DNA of 64,000 bases from JAHZKN01 sp965250205 (GCA_965250205.1 CBDFNK010000022.1:62001-126000), one strand, 5' to 3'. Positions 52,843 to 62,732 are shown, numbered from the stretch's first letter. The notes: generated by a model from the letters alone, not told the origin. Numbers and translations are program-made.

Positions 52843-54498
52843 TTAAGCAGCGAGCACTTCTGCAGCGTTATCAATCCAGGTTTTGATCTTTTCGAGATCA
52901 GGTGGATCACCGTCGCGCAGCACGCGTTTGCCGTCAGTGGTGGCCGCAAACTTGAGAACGGCACCTGCAAGTAGGCTCGGTTCGGCGTTGGCAATCGCCT
53001 CTGCATCCTTATACCCCGCACCTTGCAACAACTGCGCATGTCCGCCTCTGAGGCCAGGGATCGTCATCACCAGGCGGGCCTGATCCTGCCAGTTCTGCAG
53101 TGTGAGGGCGGTGATGTGACGGGTGTTGAGCAGTTCCGCCATGACCGCTGCATCTTCGGCTAGAAAATCAGCGACGGTGGAGATGCCGATACTGTAAAAC
53201 TGGCTGGCCGTCTTCGGGCCAATAGAGGGGGCATCGACTAAGTCGTCGTGGAGCGCCAGATAGGTGCGCGGTGTTCGACCGTCCATCGTATCGCGCGGCT
53301 TCAGGGTGTGGAGCTTTATGTGGTCGGGGTCATGGCTGCCTTGTCGTGGCGCTGGCTCTGGCTCAGGTTCCAGCTGAGGTTCGACTTGGTTTGTCACCGC
53401 TTCTGCCACCGTCTCAACAACAGGTGTTTCAGAAGATGCTGTAACGGAGTTGCGCGTGTCCGGTGATCCCGCGGCTTGCGCGGGTGGCGGCAGGCTATGG
53501 GTTGCCGTCTGTGGCGTTGCGCTTGCCGCTGGTGTCGGCGGTTGTGCTTTGATGCGCTCTTGACGGGCACGCGTGCGCGCTCTGGCCCGCGGTTCAAGAA
53601 TTTCCTTGGCATGCAGATCGCGGATCTGGCGGTCATCTTCTGACAAAGTTTTGTCGACACGGCCGGTTTGATTTAATTCATCAAACATCGCACGCACTGC
53701 GGCGCGGTCTTCACTGTCCGCCAATTTCTTTTCAATCCAGCGAACCGGAATCTTGAGCGTTGCCACCACTGTTTCGGCTGTAAGCGCGACCTCAGGTGGT
53801 GTCACGCCAGCATCGACAAAGGCACGGTCAAGCAAACGGGCAAAGCCTTCTGCAGCATAGACAAGGAGCTCGGCGACGATTGTCCGGCAGCGCGGCGTCA
53901 GACCGGCTGGGGGATTGGAGACGCCTTGATCAAAGTCATAGTGGGCAATCAACGCCGCATAGTGGCGGTTGGAGGTTTCAGCGCCATCGATGACAAACGC
54001 CTTCAGCCAATCCTCTCCACTCGGCAGTAAGACAGCAAGACTAGGCAACGCTTTTTCGCCATCGGTTCGCAAGCTGTCATAGGATTTGGAAATGCTCCAT
54101 TCCACGGCGCGGTGAATGTTGCTTTCTTCCTGGCTTTGCGCGGTATGGAAGGGGTGGATTGGGTCCGTGTAGTAGTGCGACAGCACGCCAGCGCAAAACG
54201 CCGCTTCATCCCACGAGTGATCTTTAAGGGCCGTCACCAGACGCCCATACCATTGCTCTGCTTTTTCTGGCGCACCGCCCCAATAGTTGTCTTCAACATG
54301 TAGGACGTGGTTGGAAAAATCCTTAAATTCTTTGTCGGGCGCTTTCGAGCCCGTGAGGTAGGTCTCAGCGTGCTTCACAAACAGCCGACGCCAGCGTTCA
54401 GCATCAGGCGATGTGAGCCGCGTCAGGGCATCAAGTGCCAGTTTGTGATGTGTGCCGTTTGCGTGGGCGGCATAGACAATGCGAAAGAGCAGCGACAT
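52843..54498 (-). CDS. Phospholipase C-like / helix-hairpin-helix fusion protein
   Basis: A 551-residue two-domain protein. The N-terminal part (about 1-260) resembles zinc-dependent phospholipase C/S1-P1 nuclease-like all-helical proteins: AHANGTHHKLALDAL, NHVLHVEDNYWGG and SHYYTDPIHPFHTAQSQEES supply regularly spaced His, Asp and Glu. A disordered Pro/Ala/Thr/Glu-rich linker (about 325-400) follows. The C-terminal 130 residues look like tandem helix-hairpin-helix units (DUF4332-like: VDAPSIGPKTASQFYSIGIS, then LVMTIPGLRGGHAQLLQGAG). No signal peptide is seen. The domain assignments are from memory and the function is unknown. Confidence 0.72.
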   Translation of the reverse strand: MSLLFRIVYAAHANGTHHKLALDALTRLTSPDAERWRRLFVKHAETYLTGSKAPDKEFKDFSNHVLHVEDNYWGGAPEKAEQWYGRLVTALKDHSWDEAAFCAGVLSHYYTDPIHPFHTAQSQEESNIHRAVEWSISKSYDSLRTDGEKALPSLAVLLPSGEDWLKAFVIDGAETSNRHYAALIAHYDFDQGVSNPPAGLTPRCRTIVAELLVYAAEGFARLLDRAFVDAGVTPPEVALTAETVVATLKIPVRWIEKKLADSEDRAAVRAMFDELNQTGRVDKTLSEDDRQIRDLHAKEILEPRARARTRARQERIKAQPPTPAASATPQTATHSLPPPAQAAGSPDTRNSVTASSETPVVETVAEAVTNQVEPQLEPEPEPAPRQGSHDPDHIKLHTLKPRDTMDGRTPRTYLALHDDLVDAPSIGPKTASQFYSIGISTVADFLAEDAAVMAELLNTRHITALTLQNWQDQARLVMTIPGLRGGHAQLLQGAGYKDAEAIANAEPSLLAGAVLKFAATTDGKRVLRDGDPPDLEKIKTWIDNAAEVLAA

Positions 54499-54623
54499 AG
54501 CGGTCTGTCCTTGTCATGTGTAGGGATCGCGCGGGCAGGCGAAGACACGATTAGGTCCGTCGGTGCGCGGGTTTCAAAATGCAACGACTGATATTCCGAA
54601 CGATTGCGTATTCAGATGATCAG

Positions 54624-54632
54624 TTATCCACA
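54624..54632 (+). other. Single perfect DnaA-box sequence in an intergenic region
   Basis: TTATCCACA matches the consensus DnaA box. It lies in the 305-bp gap (54499-54803) between the fusion gene and the BatA-type operon. No other boxes or AT-rich unwinding region were seen, so this is not an origin. The rest of the gap shows nothing recognisable. Confidence 0.4.
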
Positions 54633-54803
54633 ACAGCTACGCTGAGTCGGAACGGGCGGCCTACGGGTTGACGGCGTGAGGCGCAGACTTTCAACAGATT
54701 TAGGGGGTATGAGCCGGGCGGCGCGGCCCAAACAGCCAGGTTTGGGCACAGAGAGGTGCCAGGAGAAACGGGTCACACTTTAGATGACCGCAGATGACCG
54801 CCT

Positions 54804-56960
54804 TTATTTGCCTTCCCGCCACCAGGCCAGTGCCAGTAGTGACAGCATCAGAGCCAGGGCCAAAAAGCCGTCAAACAGAGGTATCACTTTTACACCACGG
54901 GTGACAAAAGCTTCTCTGTCTTTAAGGCCAATCCAACCGGAGCCGGCAAAGACCTTGGCATTCGATAACATCGAAATGCGCGGCACGGTGAGGTCGCTTG
55001 CGGCAAGGGTTTGGGGTAAAGAACCGCCCTCGGTAGCTTTGCGTGGCCAGACACTGCCGCCGCCTGTTTTGGTCAACAACGGTTTGAGTGTCTTATCGGT
55101 GCTGACAACATCACTCATTTCGCGTGGATCATCTTGGCCGGCGTGAGCAATCGCGCGCAGTGTGCCGGATATCGCTTTGGTTTCTGCTTTATAAAGCCCA
55201 GGCAACTTGACATCGACAGAGGCTTTGAAGAGGCCATTGCCCTGCGATTTGAGCGATACCGAACGCGTTTTACCGGCGGGGCCTGAAAGGGTTACATCGC
55301 CGACCTTGTCTTCCATCGAGAAACGCTCAAGTGTGAGTTTGAGATTGCGTGCAGAAGCAAGCAGACGTTCTTCTTCAAGGTCCGGTTCCTTCATCAACCA
55401 ATGCGACAAGCGCCTTAAGAGATCCGTGTGAGGTCCACCACCCTCAAAGCCGCGCGCCCATAGCCAGGCCTGGTCGGATGTTAACAGCGCAACGCGACCC
55501 TCGCCCTTGCGATCCAGGATCAACAACGGTTTATCATTGGCACCATTGAGAATCGTACGACCGCGGCTCGTGCGCACGTCCACCTGTCGGAACCAGCGCC
55601 CCCAACTGGGCTCGCCTTTCACATTTTTTGTTTCAGAGCCTGGAAGGTCGCGTGTCACCGGGTGCTTCCAGCCCTCAGAAGTGATTGTGGGCTTGAACGG
55701 TTGTTCAATGACTTTGCCAGTTGGGATGGCGGGCAGAACGGGCGATAGAGGTGTGCGATAGAGACTGGCGCGGCCGGAATAATCATCACCCGCAGCAACC
55801 AACAAAGCGCCACCGTGTTTGGCAACATAATTCGAAATATTCTCGAAATAGAGCCGTCTCAGGATGCCGCGATATTCGTAGTGGTCAAAGATGATCAGGT
55901 CGAAGTCCTTGATCTTTTGCGAAAACAGCTCGCGTGTAGGAAACGCAATCAAAGAGAGTTCGTTGATCGGTGTGCCGTCTTGTTTTTGGGGTGGCCGTAA
56001 AATTGTAAAATGAATGAGATCAACGGCTGCATCGGATTTCAAAAGGTTGCGCCAGGTGCGCTCACCAGCATGCGGCTCACCAGAGACTAGCAGCACGCGC
56101 AGGTTTTCACGCACACCTTCTGCCGCGATCACCGCGCGGTTGTTGGCTATCGTCAGTTCGCCGTCGGCGGCTTCCAATTCAAATTCAACAATGTTGGTGC
56201 CTGCGTGTGGAAACGCCATCTCAATATCAACGGTGGCATCGATTTGGACCTGGCGCATCTCATCGGGTTGGCCTTGGCGTCGCAGTCTGAGATTAACAAA
56301 CTGACCTTGCCCCCTGGAAGGTTTTGTTTTTTGCTCCGGTGATTGGCGTATCTTGAGGGTAATGGTTCGGGTTTGCCCGACAATGCCGTAGCGTGGTGCT
56401 TCGATGACTTCGATGCGACGATCAAATTCATTGCGCCGTCCGGTGAGCAGGGCGTGCACAGGGGCGTCAAAACCAAGCTCGGTGGCTACTTTCGGCACAT
56501 CATGCACTTGGCCATCTGTCACCATAATCACACCGGCCAACCTGTCGGGTGGTGTGTCTTTGAGCGCAGTGTTGAGATCCTGAAACAGTGTCGTGCCGCG
56601 CGGTGTGCCAGATGAGGGGCGCGCGCCACTGACCCACTTGATGTTGAGTTTTGGGATTTTCTTGAGCTGTTTTTCTAACGCTTCGCGGATGAATTTTGAC
56701 GCTTGCGTGCGTTGTTCAAGGCTTTGACTAGCGCTTTCATCGGTGACGACGATTGCAATGTTGTCGAGGCTTTCGCGTTCTTCCTGGCGCAATGCAGGGT
56801 TGGCAAGTGCTGCGATCAATGCCGTCAATGCCAACGCGCGCAACAGCGCACCACGAGATCGACGCAGCAGCAACATCACCACCAATACTGCGGCAATAAT
56901 AATAACTAACCACAACAGGGGTTCGGGGATGAGGGGTGAAAAATTTAACAACCAGTTCAT
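54804..56960 (-). CDS. Membrane protein with VWA/glutamine-amidotransferase-like domain
   Basis: A 718-residue protein, last in the MoxR-DUF58-DUF4159 operon. Two N-terminal membrane helices (LLWLVIIIAAVLVVMLL and LRALALTALIAALA) and one at the C-terminus (FLALALMLSLLALAWW) enclose a large periplasmic part. A von Willebrand-like fold is suggested by IAIVVTDESASQS and GVIMVTDGQVHD. A class-I glutamine-amidotransferase-like fold is suggested by LRVLLVSGEPHAGERTWRN, DLIIFDHYEY and HGGALLVAAGDDY. No catalytic Cys is seen, so it is probably a binding module. It starts eight bases after the upstream gene. Confidence 0.78.
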   Translation of the reverse strand: MNWLLNFSPLIPEPLLWLVIIIAAVLVVMLLLRRSRGALLRALALTALIAALANPALRQEERESLDNIAIVVTDESASQSLEQRTQASKFIREALEKQLKKIPKLNIKWVSGARPSSGTPRGTTLFQDLNTALKDTPPDRLAGVIMVTDGQVHDVPKVATELGFDAPVHALLTGRRNEFDRRIEVIEAPRYGIVGQTRTITLKIRQSPEQKTKPSRGQGQFVNLRLRRQGQPDEMRQVQIDATVDIEMAFPHAGTNIVEFELEAADGELTIANNRAVIAAEGVRENLRVLLVSGEPHAGERTWRNLLKSDAAVDLIHFTILRPPQKQDGTPINELSLIAFPTRELFSQKIKDFDLIIFDHYEYRGILRRLYFENISNYVAKHGGALLVAAGDDYSGRASLYRTPLSPVLPAIPTGKVIEQPFKPTITSEGWKHPVTRDLPGSETKNVKGEPSWGRWFRQVDVRTSRGRTILNGANDKPLLILDRKGEGRVALLTSDQAWLWARGFEGGGPHTDLLRRLSHWLMKEPDLEEERLLASARNLKLTLERFSMEDKVGDVTLSGPAGKTRSVSLKSQGNGLFKASVDVKLPGLYKAETKAISGTLRAIAHAGQDDPREMSDVVSTDKTLKPLLTKTGGGSVWPRKATEGGSLPQTLAASDLTVPRISMLSNAKVFAGSGWIGLKDREAFVTRGVKVIPLFDGFLALALMLSLLALAWWREGK

Positions 56961-56968
56961 GGTGTTGT

Positions 56969-59887
56969 CTATTGCCCCAATCGTTCAAGCAAGGATGGGA
57001 CGTGCACCTGATCAGCTTTGTAGTTTCCGGTGAGGGCGTGCATCACGATATTCACGCCGGTACGAAACGCCATTTCGCGCTGCTCTTCACCGCCTGGAAC
57101 GGTTGGGTAAAGTCCGCGACCGCGCTTATCCAAGGCCCACGCAGATGCCAAGTCATTGGAAGTGATTAAAATCGAGGTTACGCCGTCAGAACGGCGCGCT
57201 TTATTTTCGTCCCCTGCACCAATGCGACCTTCCGCTTCAACCCATAACTGGCCACCCTCCCAGCGACCCGGGAACGAACGCAAAAGATAAAACGATTTGG
57301 TCAACACGTGATCTTCAGGAACCGGTTCCACACGTGGTAAATCGAGCCGGCTTAGTAGGCGTTGCAAGGCTGTACTGCCTTCGCCCGCAAGTGGAATTCC
57401 GGCGGGGAGGCCTGATCCATAATCGCGCGTATCAAAAATAATCATACCACCTTGCTTCATGAAGGCGTCGATCTTGGCAAGAGTTGCGGTTAACATTGGT
57501 TTTGCGGTGACCAATACCGGCCAATATAGGATGGGATAGAACGCGATCTCATCCTTTTCGATATTAACACCAATGGGGTTGCCAGGCTCAACAGCGGTGC
57601 GCACCGTTAACACACGCACCAGTCCCTCGAGGCCCTGGCGCGAGATGGTGTCAGTTTTTGGATCGCCCGTGAGCACGTAGCCAAACGTGACTTTCGACGT
57701 CGCCATCTGCCCAATCGCATCTGGCGTTGTGGGGCGCACATCTTCACGTGGCGCCGGTGCCAGAACCTGTGCGTGTGACGGTGTTGGGTTGATTGCGATG
57801 AGGGCTGCGGCCGCAAGAAAAGCAGTGGCAATGTTAGCGCTTGTGGTGTTGGCAGTGCCGATACTGTTGTGAGCGCGCAGTCCACCGAGTTGCAGGAAGA
57901 AGACTGCTAATATGTCAGCAAATAATAATCCCAGAGCGGCCAATAACACCCAGGGTTTAAGGGTGAGTGCGGCTTGGTTTTCATAGCTGCGCTGTTCAGC
58001 GTTAGCGGCACTGACGTCGAGTGGCGCGAGAGAGGATTTGGGTGTGAGAATATTGAGTGCGCGCGGCGCAGCTGGCGACCCGTAGTAACCAGGGGGATGG
58101 GCAAGGCTAGGGGCGAGGCTTATGAGTTGCGTTGCATCAAGGGCTTCAGCGGTTGGCGGCGGAGACTGCAACAGTCCAAAGCCATCCAGCGTTTCAACAG
58201 GTGCCAGCGTGGCGCGCGATGCACTTTGTCGTTGGCTGTCGGTGTTTGCTGTGTGGTTGCCCTCAGAGGCGGTTTGAAAGGCTGCGCTGAGTGTTCCAAG
58301 TGTTGTGATACGGCGCATCATGTCCACAAACAAACCAGACAGTGGTAAATTCGACCAATCAGAATTGGCTGTGACATGAAATAGGATGACTTGACCTTGG
58401 CCGATAGGCTTTGCTGTAACAAGAGGTGTGCCGTCTTTAAGACGCGCCAACACGCGGACATCAGATGACATACGCGCTGGGTCCGCCAACACTTGGCGTT
58501 GCACCGTGACATCCTTTTGTGGCTCAAGACCGTGGAATAGACTTTCGGGGTCAAATTCTGCAAGCGGCTGCGGTGTTGACCACGACAACGCCCCGCCGAG
58601 GGTGCGCCCGCCAATACGTAAGGGCACGGGAAGCAGCTCATCGCCCCCCTTTTCCATGCGTGGTCCGGCAAAGCGCACCAGCACACCACCCTTTTTGAGC
58701 CAGTCGGAGACTTGCTCGCTAACGCCTTCGGTTAATCGGCCAATGTCGGTCAGAACCAGAATGGTAATGTTCTGGCTTATAAGGTCATCCAGGCTTTCCG
58801 CCAGATTGGCATCCTTGGAGCGCACAATTTCGGCAAATGGCTTCAGCGCCTTATCAACATAGTAGAGTGGCGACAAAATAGGTTGCGCTTGTTCTTGCCC
58901 ACCACCGGAGATCAAACCCACTCGCTGCCAGTGCGAGCGCCCGTCAAGAAGGTTGATGGCGGCGGCTGATTTTTCACCCGTGAGTTCAATGCGCGCCACT
59001 TGATTGCGCAACTCAAGCGGCAGATCAAAGGGGATCGTTTTGCTGGTTTCACCAGGGTTCAGTTGAAATGATGCTTCGGCTAACCGTTCGCTGCGTGTTG
59101 AAAGTGCGACGATGCTGCCAGTGCGGGTGCCGCCATCCGGTCTCAGAAGTGTAGCTTGAAGCTTGCCGTTTTCTCCAACCGACCCCACAACCCCGATGGG
59201 CTGTTTGTCGGTTGCAATATCTAACGTAATGAACGCACCACCTGAGGCCAGTTGTGCGATCTCAAGGGCAAACCGCGTACTGGTTTTGCCGCGTGCTACA
59301 CCATCATGCATCCAAATGATGCTGGCACCTTTTTTACTGGCACTTTCAATCACGCTTTTTGTTTGGCTGATAGCCGTTGGATAGTCGGGCGCGAAGGGCT
59401 GCGGGGTAAGCCCGTGTGCAAGTGTGCGTGCTTCAGAGGGAGTGAGAAGTTTCAAATCCTGAGAGGTGGAACCAAGTGCCGTTGGCACCAACACGACGGA
59501 ACGTTTTTGGGCTTCGGCTTGATTGATAAACCGCTCAATCATGGACACGCGGTCCGACCAGTGCGCCGCCGACGCCCAGCTATTGTCGACGACAATAGCG
59601 ATGGGTCCCTCGCCTTTGAGTGCTTTTTCTTGGCTTGGATCATAGATCGGGCCCGCCAGTGCGAAGATGACAAAGGCCGCCGCCGCTAACCGCATTAAGA
59701 GTAACCACCACGGTGTTTTGGCCGGTGTCTTTTCGCGATTTTCAAGTTCAGTCAGGATGCGTGTCGGAGGAAATGCAATTTGGCGCGGGCGCGGAGGCAC
59801 TGTCCTCAGCAGCCAATAAATTAGCGGGAGGCTGGCTAGTCCTGCGAGCAGCCAGGGGTTCAAAAATGTTAGTGCAGACAAGCTCAT
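56969..59887 (-). CDS. BatA/DUF4159 membrane protein
   Basis: A 972-residue protein. The N-terminal BatA-type segment has two membrane helices (FLNPWLLAGLASLPLIYWLL and LLLMRLAAAAFVIFALAGP). The VWA-like region begins IAIVVDNSWASA, followed by an amidotransferase-like region (LVLTDIGRLTEGVSEQVSDW). Another helix pair follows near 665-705. The last 220 residues are DUF4159 (KVTFGYVLTGDPKTDTISRQ ... GGMIIFDTRDYGSG). The start overlaps the DUF58 gene stop by four bases. It probably forms an envelope complex with the other products; the substrate is unknown. Confidence 0.85.
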   Translation of the reverse strand: MSLSALTFLNPWLLAGLASLPLIYWLLRTVPPRPRQIAFPPTRILTELENREKTPAKTPWWLLLMRLAAAAFVIFALAGPIYDPSQEKALKGEGPIAIVVDNSWASAAHWSDRVSMIERFINQAEAQKRSVVLVPTALGSTSQDLKLLTPSEARTLAHGLTPQPFAPDYPTAISQTKSVIESASKKGASIIWMHDGVARGKTSTRFALEIAQLASGGAFITLDIATDKQPIGVVGSVGENGKLQATLLRPDGGTRTGSIVALSTRSERLAEASFQLNPGETSKTIPFDLPLELRNQVARIELTGEKSAAAINLLDGRSHWQRVGLISGGGQEQAQPILSPLYYVDKALKPFAEIVRSKDANLAESLDDLISQNITILVLTDIGRLTEGVSEQVSDWLKKGGVLVRFAGPRMEKGGDELLPVPLRIGGRTLGGALSWSTPQPLAEFDPESLFHGLEPQKDVTVQRQVLADPARMSSDVRVLARLKDGTPLVTAKPIGQGQVILFHVTANSDWSNLPLSGLFVDMMRRITTLGTLSAAFQTASEGNHTANTDSQRQSASRATLAPVETLDGFGLLQSPPPTAEALDATQLISLAPSLAHPPGYYGSPAAPRALNILTPKSSLAPLDVSAANAEQRSYENQAALTLKPWVLLAALGLLFADILAVFFLQLGGLRAHNSIGTANTTSANIATAFLAAAALIAINPTPSHAQVLAPAPREDVRPTTPDAIGQMATSKVTFGYVLTGDPKTDTISRQGLEGLVRVLTVRTAVEPGNPIGVNIEKDEIAFYPILYWPVLVTAKPMLTATLAKIDAFMKQGGMIIFDTRDYGSGLPAGIPLAGEGSTALQRLLSRLDLPRVEPVPEDHVLTKSFYLLRSFPGRWEGGQLWVEAEGRIGAGDENKARRSDGVTSILITSNDLASAWALDKRGRGLYPTVPGGEEQREMAFRTGVNIVMHALTGNYKADQVHVPSLLERLGQ

Positions 59888-60888
59888 GCGCCCCCCTGCA
59901 CGTCAGCTTGATTTTGTGCTGCGCTTTGGAATGTGCCATGCGCACTCTTCTGGGTAATCGTATCGCTTTGGCCTTCCAGATGCGCAATCAATTGCAACAG
60001 CAGTTCTGCGGCAGGACGGTCGGTGTGATGAACCGTCATCGACCAGCCAAGACGGCTTGCAAAGGTGGCAAGGGCAGCACGGTGTTGGCGAAATTTTTCT
60101 TGGTAGGCCTCGCGCAGACTTTCAACACGATCACCAATCCAACGGTGCCCGCCTTCAAGATCAAGAAATTCTGCCCGCCCCTGATAGGGCAATGTTTCCT
60201 CAGCCGGATCGAGCACCTGGACGATATGGCCTTTGACATTGTTCTCAGCGATGGCCTTGAGGCGTTCTGCGATGACGTCCAACGGGTCCAGGAAGTCGCT
60301 AAACAACAAGACGGAAGAAAAGCGCCTCGCAATGCCCTCCGGCGCGCGACCAGATGTCAGAACCGGGCCGTCAAGATTAACGGCTACGGCTTCAGCGATG
60401 CGGCTTGCGGCCTGTCGACTTGCAATGGGGCGCGTTAGTCCCATGACGCCGACGCGTTCGCCGCTGCGCACCAAAAGGTCAGCACTAGCCAGGGCCAGCA
60501 ACAGCGCACGATCCCGTTTGGTTGTTTTGGAGAGATGACTTTGAAAGCCCATTGAGGGTGAAAGGTCCGGCCACAGCCACATGGTGTGAGCGGCTTCCCA
60601 TTCGCGTTCGCGGACATACAGGTGATCGGAACTCGCAGAGCGCCGCCAATCAATCATGGTGATTGAATCTGTCGGCTGCAGTTGGCGGAACTGCCAAAAA
60701 GTTTCGCCAGGGCCTGCACGCCTGCGTCCATGAATACCATGTGCCACGGTCTGTGAAATGCGTTGCGCATCAATGAGTAGATCTGGCAAACGTTCGGCGA
60801 CAGCGCGCGCGTCGTGCTCAATGGTTGATAGCACGCTGGTGTTTGCCAACGTGGAAGGCGGCGCAGAACTCACCGGATCGGTGGTCAT
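59884..60888 (-). CDS. DUF58 protein
   Basis: A 334-residue cytoplasmic protein with the DUF58 core. The block IDWRRSASSDHLYVREREWE and the VWA metal site-like WPDLSPSMGFQSH are typical. Such proteins are MoxR partners thought to receive remodelling from the AAA+ ATPase. The gene lies eight bases after moxR, and its stop overlaps the next gene (ATGA), so expression is tightly coupled. No membrane helix is seen, unlike many DUF58 proteins. Confidence 0.88.
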   Translation of the reverse strand: MTTDPVSSAPPSTLANTSVLSTIEHDARAVAERLPDLLIDAQRISQTVAHGIHGRRRAGPGETFWQFRQLQPTDSITMIDWRRSASSDHLYVREREWEAAHTMWLWPDLSPSMGFQSHLSKTTKRDRALLLALASADLLVRSGERVGVMGLTRPIASRQAASRIAEAVAVNLDGPVLTSGRAPEGIARRFSSVLLFSDFLDPLDVIAERLKAIAENNVKGHIVQVLDPAEETLPYQGRAEFLDLEGGHRWIGDRVESLREAYQEKFRQHRAALATFASRLGWSMTVHHTDRPAAELLLQLIAHLEGQSDTITQKSAHGTFQSAAQNQADVQGGA

Positions 60889-60896
60889 TTGTGCGT

Positions 60897-61895
60897 TTAC
60901 TCCAGTGCGCCTGTGAGGTTTTGGATAATCTCAGAAAGATCATGACCTTCAGCGCGCGCAGAGAACGACAACGCCATGCGATGCTTGAGCACTGGTTCTG
61001 CAAGGGTGATCACATCTTCAACCGAGGGTGCCAAGCGGCCATCAATGAGGGCTTTGGCGCGCACCGCCAGTGCGAAGGCTTGGCTGGCCCTTGGTCCTGG
61101 TCCCCAGGCGACAAGGCGGTCGGTGTCCTCATTGGCCCCTGTGCCAGGTCGCGCCGCGCGTACCAATTTCAAAATGGCATCGAGGACTTTGTCTGAAATT
61201 GGCATCTTGCGTACCAGCAGTTGCGTGGCCATCAGATCTTCTGGCGTCATGGCGGCAGTGATGTTTGTTGTTGCGGTGCCCGTTGTCGAGCGCAACATCT
61301 GGCGTTCCGCTGCCAAGTCTGGATAGCTGACGTCGACTTGTAGAAGGAAACGGTCAAGCTGGGCTTCGGGAAGCGGGTAGGTGCCCTCCTGTTCCAACGG
61401 GTTTTGGGTGGCAAGAACGTGGAATGGTGTCGAAACATCGTGACGTATGCCGGCGACGGTGACGTGATGCTCCTGCATAGCCTGCAACAGAGCCGACTGT
61501 GTTTTCGGGCTGGCGCGGTTGATCTCATCGGCCATCAACAGCTGGGTAAAAATCGGACCTTTGATGAACCGGAAGGAGCGGCGTTCGCCTGGTGTGTCTT
61601 CGAGGACCTCAGCACCGATAATATCTGACGGCATCAAGTCTGGCGTAAACTGGATACGTTTGGCATCAAGGCCCAAAACCGTACCCAAGGTGTCAACAAG
61701 CAGTGTCTTTGCAAGACCCGGTACACCAATCAACAGCGCATGTCCGCCAGACAAAATCGTGATCAACGTGCGTTCGATAACCTCGTCTTGGCCAAAGATT
61801 ACTGTGGCGGCCGCTTTGTGCGCTTTTTGAATACGCTCAGAGGCCGCCTCAAGCTCAGGAACGATGGTCTCGCTTGCTTGGGTCACAGATGTCAT
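60897..61895 (-). CDS. MoxR-type AAA+ ATPase
   Basis: A 332-residue MoxR-family ATPase. Walker A is GVPGLAKT at residues 57-64, Walker B is LLMADEINRASPKTQSALL, sensor 1 is VLATQNPLEQEGTYPLPEAQ, and sensor 2 is near GPGPRASQAF. MoxR ATPases act as chaperones that mature or activate protein complexes, usually with a VWA-containing partner encoded next door, as here. It is the first gene of a four-gene operon read leftward and is divergent from the DUF1285 gene; both promoters must lie in 61896-62079. Confidence 0.93.
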   Translation of the reverse strand: MTSVTQASETIVPELEAASERIQKAHKAAATVIFGQDEVIERTLITILSGGHALLIGVPGLAKTLLVDTLGTVLGLDAKRIQFTPDLMPSDIIGAEVLEDTPGERRSFRFIKGPIFTQLLMADEINRASPKTQSALLQAMQEHHVTVAGIRHDVSTPFHVLATQNPLEQEGTYPLPEAQLDRFLLQVDVSYPDLAAERQMLRSTTGTATTNITAAMTPEDLMATQLLVRKMPISDKVLDAILKLVRAARPGTGANEDTDRLVAWGPGPRASQAFALAVRAKALIDGRLAPSVEDVITLAEPVLKHRMALSFSARAEGHDLSEIIQNLTGALE

Positions 61896-62079
61896 GAGAT
61901 GAATTCGCCCTTCAGTGGTTTTATGGTTCTTTCAGGCCTGAACATGGTGCAATTATGCTGGTGACAGTGGTCCGCCGAGACATGATCTGGGTCAAGTTAA
62001 CACTCTGTAAGAGTGCTACGTAGGCATTTGCCGTTTTGCCCACTATCGGTGACGCAATCACTGTCAGGAGTTTTAGCCC

Positions 62080-62682
62080 ATGCCAGCGACTGATGCGAGC
62101 CGGATCCAGGGCCTTGGCGACCTCATACGCCAAGCCTCAAGCCGAACTGCGGCTCCTGTGGAACAATGGGATCCACCCTATTGTGGGGACATTGGCCTTG
62201 AAATTGATGCCCGGGGTGATTGGCACTATCAAAATAGCGCTATTACCCGGTCGGCACTGGCCGAGCTTTTCTCGAGTGTGTTGCGCTGCGAAAAAGACGG
62301 CAAACACTATCTTGTAACTCCGGTGGAAAAAGTCGCCGTTAAGGTGGCCGATGCACCGTTCCTGGCCCTTGAGATGCAGGTCGACGGGGCGGGCGCAGAT
62401 CAGCGCCTCACCTTTCGTACCAATGTTGATGATGTCGTCGTGGCTGGACCGGACCATCCTTTGCTGTTTCGCGGAGAGGAGAGTAGCGGTGGTCTGAAAC
62501 CGTACCTGCGCGTGCGCGGTCGTCTTTATGCTCGGCTCACACGTGCGGTCTACTTCGATTTGGTTGAGCTCGTCGAGGTTTGTGAAGGATCAACTGATGA
62601 CAGTTTTGCTGTTGTCAGTGGCGGCAAAACATTTCCAATTGTACACGCCGATGCGGACACATTTTTTAATTTCGACGTCTAG
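62080..62682 (+). CDS. DUF1285 protein
   Basis: A 200-residue cytoplasmic protein of the DUF1285 family, recognised from WDPPYCGDIGLEIDARGDWHY near the start, then TPVEKVAVKVADAPFLALEM, LTFRTNVDDVVVAGPDHPL and YLRVRGRLYARLTRAVYFDL. Its function is not known to me; family members have a two-domain beta-rich fold. It is divergently oriented from moxR, an arrangement I recall from other Rhizobiales. ATG 62080 has CAGGAG about 12 bases upstream. Confidence 0.9.
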   Translation: MPATDASRIQGLGDLIRQASSRTAAPVEQWDPPYCGDIGLEIDARGDWHYQNSAITRSALAELFSSVLRCEKDGKHYLVTPVEKVAVKVADAPFLALEMQVDGAGADQRLTFRTNVDDVVVAGPDHPLLFRGEESSGGLKPYLRVRGRLYARLTRAVYFDLVELVEVCEGSTDDSFAVVSGGKTFPIVHADADTFFNFDV

Positions 62683-62732
62683 ATCACATCCGCTTTAATT
62701 AGAACCTCCTCCGTGCTCTATGCCGCTATTTT

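Noticed and set aside
54499..54803. Replication origin suggested by a DnaA box
   Set aside because: Only one box, no AT-rich unwinding element and no dnaA, parAB or gidA neighbours.
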